From contig CAKSIW010000003.1 in the NCBI GenBank assembly GCA_934463175.1, positions 14,816-78,815 on the forward strand: a stretch of 64,000 nt of DNA, given 5' to 3'. This document shows, piece by piece, positions 9,197 through 17,795 of this stretch (position 1 is the stretch's first letter; every line of letters begins with the position of its first letter). This DNA is from an uncultured Clostridia bacterium. GTDB taxonomy: Bacteria > Bacillota > Clostridia > Monoglobales > Monoglobaceae. Both the position numbers and the translations under genes were made by a program. Under the pieces are notes generated by a model. The model saw only the letters and a program-made list of their open reading frames with translations. It was not told where the DNA came from and did no database searches.

Positions 9197-10221
9197 GAGG
9201 CTGTCGCATTAAGACGGCCCCCCAAAAAAACAACCGAGCAATCCGGAAAAGGGTTGCCCGGTTGTTTGCTTTACTGTATAATTAAGTTGCTACAAAAAAT
9301 ATTCAGAAAGCAGATTTAAATATACAATGTTGGGAATAAGAAAGCAAGTAGTTTTACCGTTAAATTTAGAAAGAAAAATAAGTCCGGATGATTCGGTATT
9401 TAAGCTGATCGAAATCTGTGACGAATTGGATTACACAGAGCTGTGTCGCACCTATCTGCGCCGTTGGCGAAAAATTGATCCGGCAACGATGTTTGAAGTT
9501 CTTGTTTTTGCGTATATGAACGGGATATATTCAAGCAGGAATATTGAGAGCGCATGCCGCAACGACATCCGTTTTATGTGGATATTGCAGGATGCACCTG
9601 CGCCCGATCATGCAACGATCGCCCGATTCCAAAATGAACGTCTGACGATTGTAATGGAAAATTTGTTTTACCAACCGGTCGAAAAGTTATCCGCACTTGG
9701 AGAAATAGCGTTTGAAAACTTGTTTGTGGACGGCACAAAGTTTGAAGCAAACGCCAATCGCTACACCTTTGTTTGGGCAAAAGCCGTACAGAAGAATTTG
9801 AATAAGCTATATGCACGGATCGATCAAGAGCTTCCTGAAATTGCTTTCAAGTACGGCTTGAATCCGAATGTAGAATTGGAACAAGCCATCCAATTTTTAA
9901 GCGGGGTTTCAGGCATGAGCGGAATTTCCTTTGTAAGCGGCAAGGGTAAGCGCAAAACCGAAACACAGTTTTTCTTGCTCTGCTTTGCGTTTAATATTCG
10001 AAAATTATGGAACCGTTCCAATTCCGGACGTTTTCATAAGTCTTTATTTGAAAAAATAATTGCTTAAAGAAAAAAATAAGTGAATATCTCAATGAAAAAA
10101 GAGGGAATTTTTTATACCCTCTGGATTTTGCTGCCAAAAAAGCAAAAAGTTATCCTTGTTTTTCTTAATTTCAAAATGTTCGGGGCTGCCGCTTCTGATT
10201 TTTCTCACTTGCGACAGCCCC
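9197..10221 (+). mobile_element. IS1182-family element, internally deleted
   Basis: The element is bounded by short terminal inverted repeats. The left end carries GGCTGTCGCA at 9199-9208 and the right end its complement TGCGACAGCC at 10210-10219. The transposase inside has lost its middle, so the copy is about 1 kb instead of the usual 1.5-2 kb. An imperfect hairpin (acaaccg at 9230-9236 with cggttgt at 9259-9265) lies between the left end and the transposase, as many IS use to block read-through. It could still be moved in trans if the ends are intact. No target-site duplication was recognised. Confidence 0.7.
9327..10067 (+). pseudogene. IS1182-type transposase with in-frame internal deletion
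   Basis: The N-terminal 200 residues are a normal IS1182 transposase start, with DUF772-like features (ATMFEVLVFAYMNGIYSSRN, PDHATIARFQNERL) and the first catalytic aspartate region NLFVDGTKFEANANRYTFVW. After GKGKRKTETQ the sequence jumps directly to the C-terminal end (FFLLCFAFNIRKLW). The central part carrying the remaining catalytic acidic residues is missing. Intact family members are about 450-550 residues; this one is 246. It cannot be an active transposase by itself. Confidence 0.8.
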
Positions 10222-10312
10222 TTTTGATAATCGGATTACATTTTCTGTCTGATTTATATCGTCCCCCTAACAGTCAGTATTCTCACACCGGGTGTAACAA
10301 TCCAGCTGCCTG

Positions 10313-11610
10313 TTGTGGGACTTTGTTCAAAGGCTGCCGCCGGAACCGTTAATTTTTACAGATAAAGCCGAGAGAACGGAAAGCAATGTTACGGACGAAA
10401 ACGGCAGAGCAACCGTGCCGCCGACAAACATTGATGTTACCGATTTCAACGGCTACGGCGAAGTTGACGGATATATTGTAATCGTGAAAAATGCTGTCGG
10501 AGCTATTGAAAAGGCACATATCACACATAATGCCGAAGTAAAAAATGAGGACGGCACAGTTAAATCGGCAGAAAACATTTCTGTTGAATTACCCGAAGAT
10601 GTAAAGTTTGATTATGCGAACAGAATTATCGTAACTGTATCAAACAAGGCGGATAATACGGCTGTAAAGGATATGAGTGTTATTGTTTCCGAAAAAGCCG
10701 TTGAGGGTACGGAAACAAAATCTTTGACAGGTGTTACCGACAAAGACGGAGTTATCATTCTTCCGCCGTCAAATGAGGGTGTAACGGATAAGGACGGAAA
10801 AACGGATATTTCCGAAACTATCCCCGGCAAGGATACCGATGGTGACGGCAAGGACGACACAGAGGAAACCAAAACGGAATACAACATTACCGTTGAGGAC
10901 ACCAAAGGCAAAATCGAAAATGCCTTTATTGAAATTAGGGACAGCAAAATCACCGTTACGCTTCCCGATACGCATACGCTCACAACTTCAAATCAGACAA
11001 CAGTAACCGTTACCGACAAAGATAATAAGGCAGTAAAAGGCGTGTCTGTTACAATTAAGGACAAGACAACCGAAAAGACGGCAACTACCGATGCAAACGG
11101 TAAGGTTACACTTCCGGTGAAATCGTCTGGCGGTGGATCTTCCTCCGGTGGCGGTGGTAGTCGCGGCGGCAGCTCCGGCGGCGGATATTATACAACCGTA
11201 AATGTTAAAATCACCGACAAGGACGGAAAAGCAACTTCTCAAAGAGCACCGACAGCAAGGGCAATTTAACAATTACTCTGCCGAGCGGAAAAACGCTCGA
11301 TAACGGAAACTTTTATACTGTTACCGTAACCGATAACAAAGGCAACGCAAAAGCCGAAACCTCTGTAATTCTCAAAGACAGAAACAAGGGCGAAGCAACA
11401 GGAACAACGGATAAAAACGGTATGCTGATACTTCCGGCATCAGAACATAAAGCATATATTTTCGGTTATGCGGATGGCACTTTCAGACCGGACAATAATA
11501 TGAGCCGTGCTGAAGCTGCAGCTATCTTTGCAAGGATTATTTCTGAACAGAAAGGCGAAAAAATCAGCGGTAAGTCAAACTTTAATGATGTATCTAAAAA
11601 TGAATGGTAA
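10313..11610 (+). pseudogene. Remnant of an SLH-anchored Ig-like repeat surface protein
   Basis: A 5'-truncated, frameshifted and 3'-truncated gene. The reading frame from 10313 encodes repetitive beta-sandwich segments (VTVSNKADNTAVKDMSVIV, TVTVTDKDNKAVKGVSVTIK) and a glycine/serine linker (about 11126-11188). The frame is lost near 11240. In the next frame homology continues with KGNLTITLPSGKTLDNGN and then the first SLH domain (FGYADGTFRPDNNMSRAEAA). The second SLH domain stops abruptly at FNDVSKNEW, where the sequence joins the ParM fragment. The upstream part was presumably removed by the IS element. No product is expected. Confidence 0.8.
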
Positions 11611-12227
11611 GTGAACAGAAAGAAACCTTTAAGGCATACCTTATGCAAAATGAAAGTGCGGATTTTGTTTTCAAAAACATATCCTATCATATCGAAATCG
11701 TTGGAGTTGATATATTTCCGCAAGGCTTTTCTGCTGTTGCGGACAGACTTCGGGAGTTTAAGGGTGTGAATATGCTTGCAGACATCGGCAACGGCACAAT
11801 GAATGTTATGTATATAAATGAGTGCAGACCGCAGGAAAAGAAATGCTTTACCGAGAAATACGGCACTAACCAATGTATTCTGCAAATTCGTGAGAATATT
11901 ATGCGGCAGTTTGGAACAAAGATTGACGATACAGTTATAGAAAGCTTTATCAGAACAGGCAAAGCGGATATAAGCGAGAGGTATGCAAAAGTTATACGGG
12001 AAACCGCAGCGGAATATGTAAAAGGCATATTCCGCATACTTCGTAAACACGAATATGATCCAGAGCTTATGCGACTGTATGTTGTAGGCGGTGGCGGTTG
12101 TATGATACGGAACTTCGGGGAGTATAACCCCGACAGAGTTATTATAAATTCCGATATTTGTGCAACGGCAAAAGGTTATGAAAGACTTGCGGAAATCAAA
12201 CTTCGCAGAAACGGCGGTGCAGTATGA
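11604..12227 (+). pseudogene. 3' part of a ParM/StbA-like actin gene
   Basis: The 207 residues match the C-terminal two thirds of ParM-family plasmid-segregation actins. Visible are the second phosphate-binding region (NMLADIGNGTMNVMYI) and the adenosine-binding region (LYVVGGGGCMIRNFGEY). The N-terminal domain with phosphate loop 1 is absent. The frame begins at the junction with the SLH remnant: the tgg codon shared by both (NEW / W-VSEQKE) marks a deletion that fused the two genes. An ATG at 11604 could still give a product, but it could not form an actin fold. Its stop overlaps the next start (ATGA), which preserves the original parM-parR gene order. Confidence 0.75.
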
Positions 12228-12604
12228 ATAACAAAATTATAAACACAAATATCCGTTTTAACCTTACAAAAGCAGATGACCGCAGAGCGTGGGAATATTT
12301 ACAGAGTATGGACAGGAGCAAACACAAATCATACAGTCGTGCGGTTATATCCGCAATAAACGAATATTTTGAACGGGAGCAGAAATTAACCGACAATCCT
12401 TTTCTTGAAACACAGGAAAAAGAGGACAGATTTATGCAAAAGATACTTGACACCATAAATCAAGGCTTGCAAAAATGCTCCGCAAGCGGAGGACTTGCAA
12501 GCCTTGTAAAGCTAATATCCGCAAATCAAGAGTCGCCTATACGAAATTCACAGAATACCGATGAGGATAACACCGCCGCCCTTGATTTTGCGGATAGCTT
12601 TTAA
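12224..12604 (+). CDS. ParR-like partition adaptor / small DNA-binding protein
   Basis: This 126-residue, charged protein overlaps the ParM remnant by 4 bases. Its N-terminus (IRFNLTKADDRRAWEYLQSM, then SYSRAVISAINEYFERE) fits a ribbon-helix-helix DNA-binding fold as in ParR and CopG proteins, with a variable acidic C-terminal tail. ParR proteins bind centromere repeats and cap ParM filaments. Here the actin partner is broken, so partition is probably dead. The name rests on position and fold, not on strong sequence identity. Confidence 0.6.
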   Translation: MNNKIINTNIRFNLTKADDRRAWEYLQSMDRSKHKSYSRAVISAINEYFEREQKLTDNPFLETQEKEDRFMQKILDTINQGLQKCSASGGLASLVKLISANQESPIRNSQNTDEDNTAALDFADSF

Positions 12605-12687
12605 TCGGTGTTAAAAAGCATTGATTTTAGTGCTGATTATATTTGAATTGACTTCAAATATAAGAAAATTTAATACCAAATCATACG

Positions 12688-12724
12688 GCAGTAATATTGA
12701 AATTTGATATTACTGCTATTTTTA
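12688..12724 (+). terminator. Intrinsic terminator after the parR-like gene
   Basis: A perfect 10-bp stem (gcagtaatat at 12688-12697 with atattactgc at 12707-12716) is followed by tattttta. The rest of the 12605-12801 gap is AT-rich and shows only a small hairpin near 12737-12759. Confidence 0.7.
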
Positions 12725-12801
12725 TATCTTTTTAGAGCTGTTTTCATTGAAAGCAGCTTTAAAACATTAAAAATATATAGCTGAAAGCGAGGTTTTTTAT
12801 T

Positions 12802-12996
12802 ATGACAGAGAATGAAAAGAGATTAACACAGGCGAAACACAGACTTGAAGAAGCGCAGGCACGGGACAGAGCAAAAGAGCGAAAACAGCGTACACGCAGA
12901 CTTATTCAAGAGGGCGCAATATTGGAAAAGATTTTACCCGATGTCAAATCGGTAGAGCTTGAACAATTAGAGGATTTTTTACGCAGTAAAATTTGA
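12802..12996 (+). CDS. Small DUF3847-like protein of the mobilisation region
   Basis: This is a 64-residue, strongly basic, helical protein (KRLTQAKHRLEEAQARDRA, RKQRTRRLIQEGAILEKI). Proteins of this type (DUF3847) are regularly encoded just before MobA/MobL relaxase genes in Firmicutes mobile elements. A function is not established; an accessory DNA-binding role at oriT would fit its place. The start is supported by AGCGAGG about 10 bases upstream. Confidence 0.7.
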   Translation: MTENEKRLTQAKHRLEEAQARDRAKERKQRTRRLIQEGAILEKILPDVKSVELEQLEDFLRSKI

Positions 12997-13007
12997 TTTG
13001 GAATTAT

Positions 13008-13046
13008 GCCGACCGGGACGAAAACTCTCGGTCGGCTGCTTTTTAT
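13008..13046 (+). terminator. Intrinsic terminator before oriT
   Basis: An 8-bp perfect stem (gccgaccg at 13008-13015, cggtcggc at 13029-13036) is followed by tgctttttat. It closes transcription of the small upstream gene. Confidence 0.65.
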
Positions 13047-13049
13047 ATC

Positions 13050-13093
13050 CTGAAGGGCGCACTTACTCACCACTTGCCGTAGGCAAGTGGTGG
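13050..13093 (-). other. IncQ-type origin of transfer (oriT)
   Basis: On the minus strand the core TAAGTGCGCCCT lies at 13065-13054. This is the conserved nick region of IncQ-type (MOBQ) origins, as in pSK41/pGO1-like plasmids. Immediately 5' of it on the same strand is a perfect 11-bp inverted repeat (caccacttgcc at 13068-13078, ggcaagtggtg at 13082-13092), the usual relaxase recognition hairpin. Repeat plus core in this order and spacing is the standard IncQ-type architecture. The relaxase gene of the matching class starts 276 bases away. In this orientation the relaxase gene would be transferred last. Confidence 0.85.
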
Positions 13094-13130
13094 TATCGCC
13101 TACGGCGAACGGCGCTCTTGCAGAGGGCAA

Positions 13131-13242
13131 GCAGACAACGCGAAAATCGCATTGTCTGCAATGGTCGGCATATCTGCTTTATCGCAGATAAATTGAAATA
13201 ACAACCTTATTCCAATTTGGTACAAAGTTGTACCGCCGACCA
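13131..13242. repeat. Cluster of hairpins between oriT and the relaxase gene
   Basis: Several inverted repeats are packed together: gcagacaa/ttgtctgc (13131-13138/13152-13159) with an inner gcga/tcgc, tatctgc/gcagata (13171-13177/13184-13190), and ggtacaa/ttgtacc (13219-13225/13228-13234). A longer-range pair is tggtcggc/gccgacca (13162-13169/13235-13242). They may fold single-stranded transferred DNA or control mob expression; the function is inferred from position. Confidence 0.5.
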
Positions 13243-13368
13243 AAGATAAAACCTGTTTCGCAGCTTTTATCTCAAATGTGCGTTATCTGCGTTGCAGCTA
13301 CCGCCCACTTTCTTTTTTTGAAAAAGAAACAAAAACAGTCTACACGGCAGACGGAAAGGACAATTACT

Positions 13369-15069
13369 ATGGCAATTTATCATTTGGAAGCAAAGGTCAT
13401 TTCGAGAGGTGTCGGCAGAAGTGCCGTTGTAGCTTCCGCATATATGAGCTGTTCCCGTATATACAACGATTATGACGGAGTGCAGCACGATTACACAAGA
13501 AAGCAAGGGCTTATATATGAACAAGTGCTGTTACCGCCGCAAGCTCCGCCGGAGTGGAAAGACAGGGGCATTTTATGGAACGCCGTTGAAGAAGCGGAGA
13601 AATCAAAGGACAGCAGACTTGCACGGGAACTTGTTGTTGCCTTGCCTGTTGAGTTAAGCAAGGAACAAAATATATCCTTAATATCCGAATATGTAAAGGA
13701 CAATTTTGTAGCAGACGGAATGTGCGCCGATTTTTGTATTCACGATACGGACGGGCATAATCCACACGCACATATTATGCTGACTGTTCGACCGCTTGAC
13801 AAAAACGGTAAATGGCAGAGCAAAACCGAAAAAGAATATTTGTGCGTTAAAAACGGCGAGGAACGGGGTTTTACATCAGCGGAGTTTAAGGCGGCACAGG
13901 TTGACGGCTGGGAAAAACAATATCAGTATTTTGTCGGAAAAAAGAAAGTATATATGCCGCACTCACAAGCAGAACAGCAAGGCTATGAACGAGTTTCAAA
14001 ATATCCGAAAAGCACACGCTATGGCAGACAAAATCCCATAACAGAGCGTTGGAACAGCGAGGAACAGTTAGAGATATGGCGCAAAAGCTGGGCGGATATT
14101 TCAAATAAATATCTTGAAATTGCAAAATCCGAAAGCCGTATAGACCATCGAAGCCATAAAGAGCGTGGAATTGATGAGCAGCCGACCGTACACGAGGGCG
14201 TTTATGCAAGAAGAATTGAGAAAAACGGCGGAACTTATGAGCGTTGCGAAATCAACAGACAAATTAAGGCAGATAACAAGGTGTTGCGTGAAATCAAGTC
14301 AGTAATAAAGAAGCTGCTTGAAACCGCCGTACATACAATATCATCACTTGCAAACGCTCTTGAAAAATTGCGTGGCACTATGATTCATTGCAGATATGTC
14401 ATAAATTTTGCGGATAAGTGGAAAACCGCAAAGACAACAGAAGCTGCAAGACTAAAAATTCATTGTGATGATTATTCTGCAATCATTGCTGAATTAAAAT
14501 CAAAAATCAGTGAACGCAAGCAGAAACAGGACGAAAAGGCAAAAACGCCTCCGATTAAGATTTTCAAGCATAAGGAATTAACGCAAGTTATCAATGAACT
14601 GTCTGAACAAATTGAAGAACTGCGCATAGAGAAAAATACAATTTTAGCAAACCTCAATACAAATGATATTCAGACGGTTAAAACTAAAATTGCCGATATT
14701 CAAAAAGCTGTTCCCGTTATGGAAAGACACTCAAACGAAAGCAAAACAGGGCTTGACAACGCTCAAAAGGAATATGCCGAGTTAAAGGAACAGGCGCAGA
14801 ATTTTGATATTGATGAGCTTTATGATTTACGCAGAAATATACGACCGCAAGTTGAATATGACACAGAAGCGGAATTATATGAGATTTACGGCGTTTCATT
14901 TTCAAGAGGCATTCTTAACACAGCAAAATCCGAAACCGACAATTACATTGACGGAGCAGAGATTTACTCTGTCCGCCGGCAGCTTCAAAATTACAAGCAA
15001 CGGCAAAATGAACAAAAACACGAAAATCATCAGTTTTCTCACGATGATGAGGACGAATTGGAGTTGTAG
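13369..15069 (+). CDS. mobA: MobA/MobL family relaxase
   Basis: This is a 566-residue conjugative relaxase of the MOBQ class. The N-terminal domain has the nicking tyrosine region (AIYHLEAKVISRGVGRSAV, ASAYMSCSRIYNDYDG) and the metal-binding histidines (HDTDGHNPHAHIMLTVRPL). The C-terminal half is a long charged coiled coil (about residues 330-560). It would nick the oriT at 13050-13093 and pilot the strand through a helper conjugation channel; no such channel genes are in the window. ATG 13369 is chosen because GGAAAGGA precedes it by 8 bases and the family starts at MAIYHL. The gene is intact, unlike the partition gene upstream. Confidence 0.92.
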   Translation: MAIYHLEAKVISRGVGRSAVVASAYMSCSRIYNDYDGVQHDYTRKQGLIYEQVLLPPQAPPEWKDRGILWNAVEEAEKSKDSRLARELVVALPVELSKEQNISLISEYVKDNFVADGMCADFCIHDTDGHNPHAHIMLTVRPLDKNGKWQSKTEKEYLCVKNGEERGFTSAEFKAAQVDGWEKQYQYFVGKKKVYMPHSQAEQQGYERVSKYPKSTRYGRQNPITERWNSEEQLEIWRKSWADISNKYLEIAKSESRIDHRSHKERGIDEQPTVHEGVYARRIEKNGGTYERCEINRQIKADNKVLREIKSVIKKLLETAVHTISSLANALEKLRGTMIHCRYVINFADKWKTAKTTEAARLKIHCDDYSAIIAELKSKISERKQKQDEKAKTPPIKIFKHKELTQVINELSEQIEELRIEKNTILANLNTNDIQTVKTKIADIQKAVPVMERHSNESKTGLDNAQKEYAELKEQAQNFDIDELYDLRRNIRPQVEYDTEAELYEIYGVSFSRGILNTAKSETDNYIDGAEIYSVRRQLQNYKQRQNEQKHENHQFSHDDEDELEL

Positions 15070-15107
15070 AAATTAAAGAGAAAATACAATTTGTAATTCT
15101 TATGTTT

Positions 15108-15152
15108 GTTTCAAAATATGTGCTTTGGCACATACTTTGAAACAAGTTTTTG
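15108..15152 (+). terminator. Hairpin terminator after the relaxase gene
   Basis: A 16-bp stem with one mismatch (15108-15123 with 15128-15143) has a tttg loop and is followed by aagttttt. It separates the mobilisation genes from the pyrimidine operon. Confidence 0.7.
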
Positions 15153-15181
15153 TGTCTGAACAACAAATTGCAAAAAATGCA

Positions 15182-15210
15182 TTGACAGTATAAAAAAATT
15201 AAGTTATAAT
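15182..15210 (+). promoter_or_regulatory. Consensus sigma-A promoter of the pyrimidine operon
   Basis: TTGACA (15182-15187), a 17-base spacer and TATAAT (15205-15210) form a perfect consensus promoter. The expected start is near 15217, about 20 bases before a very stable terminator hairpin. Confidence 0.8.
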
Positions 15211-15237
15211 AACGCCATAGTAATTCTTTTACAAAGA

Positions 15238-15292
15238 AAAGCGACAGACAAAGGCGTCTCGAACGGGACGCCTTTGTCTGTCGCTTTATTTT
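15238..15292 (+). terminator. Strong leader hairpin with terminator features (possible attenuator)
   Basis: A perfect 18-bp stem (15241-15258 with 15267-15284), extendable to 21 bp by flanking A/T pairs, has an 8-base loop and is followed by tttatttta. It stands between the consensus promoter and the first gene of the operon (15315), so most transcripts should stop here unless something relieves termination. The leader before the hairpin (about 20 bases) is too short for a riboswitch aptamer. Confidence 0.75.
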
Positions 15293-15314
15293 ATATCAAA
15301 AGGAAGTGTTATAT

Positions 15315-16094
15315 ATGGCAGCAATCAATAATACAGAAATTATGCTAAAAGACATAGGAATGGTCTATCGCACAAACGATGGCAGAGATGTAACTGCTTT
15401 AACGGGTGTTACACTTGATATAGAAAAAGGCGAATTTGTTTCGCTGGTAGGTCCGTCCGGCTGCGGCAAGACGACACTTCTCCGAATTATTGCCGACTTA
15501 CTTACTCCGTCATCGGGAGATATTAAAATATCTGGTGAAAGTCCTCACGATGCGAGATTGAAGAGAAGATACGGAATTGTATTCCAAGGCGCTGTGCTTT
15601 ATGAATGGCGGACTGTAAAGAAAAATATTATGCTTCCGCTTGAAATAATGCACGTTCCGCTCAAAGAACAAAGTGAACGGGCGGATAAAATGCTTGAACT
15701 TGTCGGACTTACCGAGTTTGCAAACCATTATCCGCATCAGCTTTCGGGCGGTATGCAGCAGAGAGTCGGAATTGCAAGAGCGCTTGCAATTCAGCCGGAA
15801 ATTCTTCTCATGGACGAACCGTTCTCTGCACTTGATGAGTTTACAAGAGAGAAATTACATATTGACCTTTTAAAGATTTGGAGAAAGACAAACAAAACAA
15901 TTGTATTTGTAACTCATAATATTCAGGAGTCGGTTTTCCTATCCGATAAGGTGTGTGTTCTCTCGCCGCACCCGGGCAGACTTTCGGCGGTGGTTGATAT
16001 AAACTTGCCGCGACCGAGAACGATGGAAATGAAAAGCACACCGGAATTTACCGAACTTGTTGCAAAAGTCAGAAACAGTTTTGAAGGCGTATAA
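15315..16094 (+). CDS. ABC transporter ATPase, NitT/TauT type, for pyrimidine uptake
   Basis: This 259-residue ATPase has a complete set of motifs: Walker A (GPSGCGKTT), Q-loop (IVFQGAVLYEWRTV), signature (LSGGMQQR), Walker B (ILLMDEPFSALDE) and switch His (FVTHNI). The end (LSPHPGRLSAVVDINLPRPR) is typical of SsuB/TauB/ThiZ-like ATPases. It would power the two permeases encoded next. The ATG at 15315 has AAGGAAG upstream. It is the first gene of an operon for uracil-type base catabolism, so the substrate is probably a pyrimidine; that is inferred from context. Confidence 0.9.
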   Translation: MAAINNTEIMLKDIGMVYRTNDGRDVTALTGVTLDIEKGEFVSLVGPSGCGKTTLLRIIADLLTPSSGDIKISGESPHDARLKRRYGIVFQGAVLYEWRTVKKNIMLPLEIMHVPLKEQSERADKMLELVGLTEFANHYPHQLSGGMQQRVGIARALAIQPEILLMDEPFSALDEFTREKLHIDLLKIWRKTNKTIVFVTHNIQESVFLSDKVCVLSPHPGRLSAVVDINLPRPRTMEMKSTPEFTELVAKVRNSFEGV

Positions 16095-16114
16095 TTTGTT
16101 TGGAGGTGATACTG

Positions 16115-16939
16115 ATGAAAGCTATAAAAAAGCTTGCTGATAAGAAATATTTCATGACAATTGTATGGATTATTCTTATTATTGCGGTTTGGGAAATATT
16201 CGCATTCGTTGTTGCGGCAACAAAGAGAACCCCCGAAAATATTTTGCCGCACCTTTCGGGAATCATTGAATCGGTCATCAACAAAAGAACAATCAATGGC
16301 GGACAAACAGCAATTCAAATGGTAATGACCAATGCGGCGGCAACACTGTCCCGTGCCGGTATCGGATACATTATCGGAATTGTATGCGGCTTTATACTTG
16401 CACTTTTGATGAGACTGTGGAAACCAATTGAAAAAATTGCTTTTCCGTATCTTATGCTGATTCAGATGATACCGATTTTGGGAATGGCACCGATTATAAA
16501 TGCACTCACCGGCGATATAACGATGAGCCGTGTTGTAATAGCGGCAATACTAACGTTTTACCCGGTTGCAACAAATACTCTTGCCGGATTCAAATCAGTG
16601 AGCCGTGAAAAGCATGAGCTTATGTATTCATATGCGGCGAACAAATTTCAGATATATATTAAAACAATGATACCGGCGTGTGTTCCGTACTTTTTTACGG
16701 GCTTAAAAATTTCGGCACCTATGGCAATCACGGCATCAATTCTTGTTGACACGCTTCAGGGCGGAGTCGGACTGGGGTGTCTGCTATCGCAAGCACTGAA
16801 GGGTGCAATGACAAGGTATGTTTTCTGGCAGATTGTATTTTTCAGCGCTATAATCGGAATACTCAGCTTTTCGGTAATGGGTCTTTTGGAATATATCCTA
16901 TGCCCTTACAAAAGGAAAGCTAAATCGGGAAAGGAGTGA
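16115..16939 (+). CDS. ABC transporter permease 1, SsuC/ThiX type
   Basis: This is a 274-residue membrane protein of the BPD_transp_1 fold as in nitrate/sulfonate/pyrimidine-precursor importers. About six spans are visible. The cytoplasmic coupling loop is present around YSYAANKFQIYIKTMIPACVP. GGAGGTGAT lies 4 bases before the chosen ATG. It forms a heterodimer with the next gene product. The gene overlaps no neighbour and is 20 bases after the ATPase gene. Confidence 0.88.
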   Translation: MKAIKKLADKKYFMTIVWIILIIAVWEIFAFVVAATKRTPENILPHLSGIIESVINKRTINGGQTAIQMVMTNAAATLSRAGIGYIIGIVCGFILALLMRLWKPIEKIAFPYLMLIQMIPILGMAPIINALTGDITMSRVVIAAILTFYPVATNTLAGFKSVSREKHELMYSYAANKFQIYIKTMIPACVPYFFTGLKISAPMAITASILVDTLQGGVGLGCLLSQALKGAMTRYVFWQIVFFSAIIGILSFSVMGLLEYILCPYKRKAKSGKE

Positions 16940-16944
16940 TTTGC

Positions 16945-17742
16945 ATGATAAAAAAACGGATTGACTCTGTCACATCAATTCTTTATCCGTTAATATTCGG
17001 TATTTTAATTGTCGGAATGTGGCAGAACGGCTTTTTGCACAAGCTTTTAAAAACAGATGAATACATATTGCCATATCCGACACGCATATTCAGCATTGTT
17101 GCAGACAACACGGATAAGATAATGCCTAATGTTGGTGCTTCGATGTTCGTTATAATAATTGGTTTGTTGTTAGGCTCACTGCTTGGATATGCGGCCGCAA
17201 TCGGAGCAACGATTTCACCTAGATTCGGCAAAGGCGGACTAACGGTTATATCGGCATTTAATGCAATTCCGATAGTCGCTATGGCACCGGTTATTATGAA
17301 CTGGACAAAGGACGTAAGCTCCGACGCGTCGGTTCGAAGTACGGTTGCAAAGATAATTGTTGTAACGCTTATGTGTATGGCGTCAATGAGTATAAACGCA
17401 TACCGCGGCCTTACCGAACTGAAACCGTTTTCGCTTGATTTAATGAAATCATATGCGGCAGATAAGAGGACTGTATTTTTAAAGCTAAGATTACCGAACA
17501 GTATTCCGTATATATTCACGGCGTTAAAGGTAAGCGTTCCGTCAAGCGTTATCACGGCGCTTGTAAGCGAATACTTCGCGGAATACCGAGCCGGAGTCGG
17601 CAGGCAAATCCGTGAAAATATTCTTATCGCACAGTATTCGACGGCATGGGCATATATTGCTGTTGCGTGTATTATAGGAATTGTACTGTTTGTACTTCTC
17701 CTGGCAATAGAGGGTATATATTTAAAGAAAAGAAATACATAA
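16945..17742 (+). CDS. ABC transporter permease 2, SsuC/ThiX type
   Basis: A 265-residue membrane permease, the second half of the importer channel. Hydrophobic spans include SILYPLIFGILIVGMW and MFVIIIGLLLGSLLGYAAAI. The coupling loop is LMKSYAADKRTVFLKLRLPNS. The ATG at 16945 is chosen because AAGGAG lies 8 bases before it; an upstream in-frame GTG at 16936 would overlap that site. Two different permease genes side by side are usual in this transporter class. Confidence 0.88.
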   Translation: MIKKRIDSVTSILYPLIFGILIVGMWQNGFLHKLLKTDEYILPYPTRIFSIVADNTDKIMPNVGASMFVIIIGLLLGSLLGYAAAIGATISPRFGKGGLTVISAFNAIPIVAMAPVIMNWTKDVSSDASVRSTVAKIIVVTLMCMASMSINAYRGLTELKPFSLDLMKSYAADKRTVFLKLRLPNSIPYIFTALKVSVPSSVITALVSEYFAEYRAGVGRQIRENILIAQYSTAWAYIAVACIIGIVLFVLLLAIEGIYLKKRNT

Positions 17743-17795
17743 AGGCTTTTCTTTAATGTATATAAATATTAAACACAAAGAAAGAAGGAATTAAA

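Noticed and set aside
10080..10352. 90-codon frame downstream of the IS transposase
   Set aside because: It spans the IS right end and the junction with the SLH remnant and has no protein-like features.
15238..15292. Riboswitch in front of the pyrimidine operon
   Set aside because: Only about 20 bases precede the hairpin after the predicted transcription start, too short for any known aptamer; it is described as terminator/attenuator instead.
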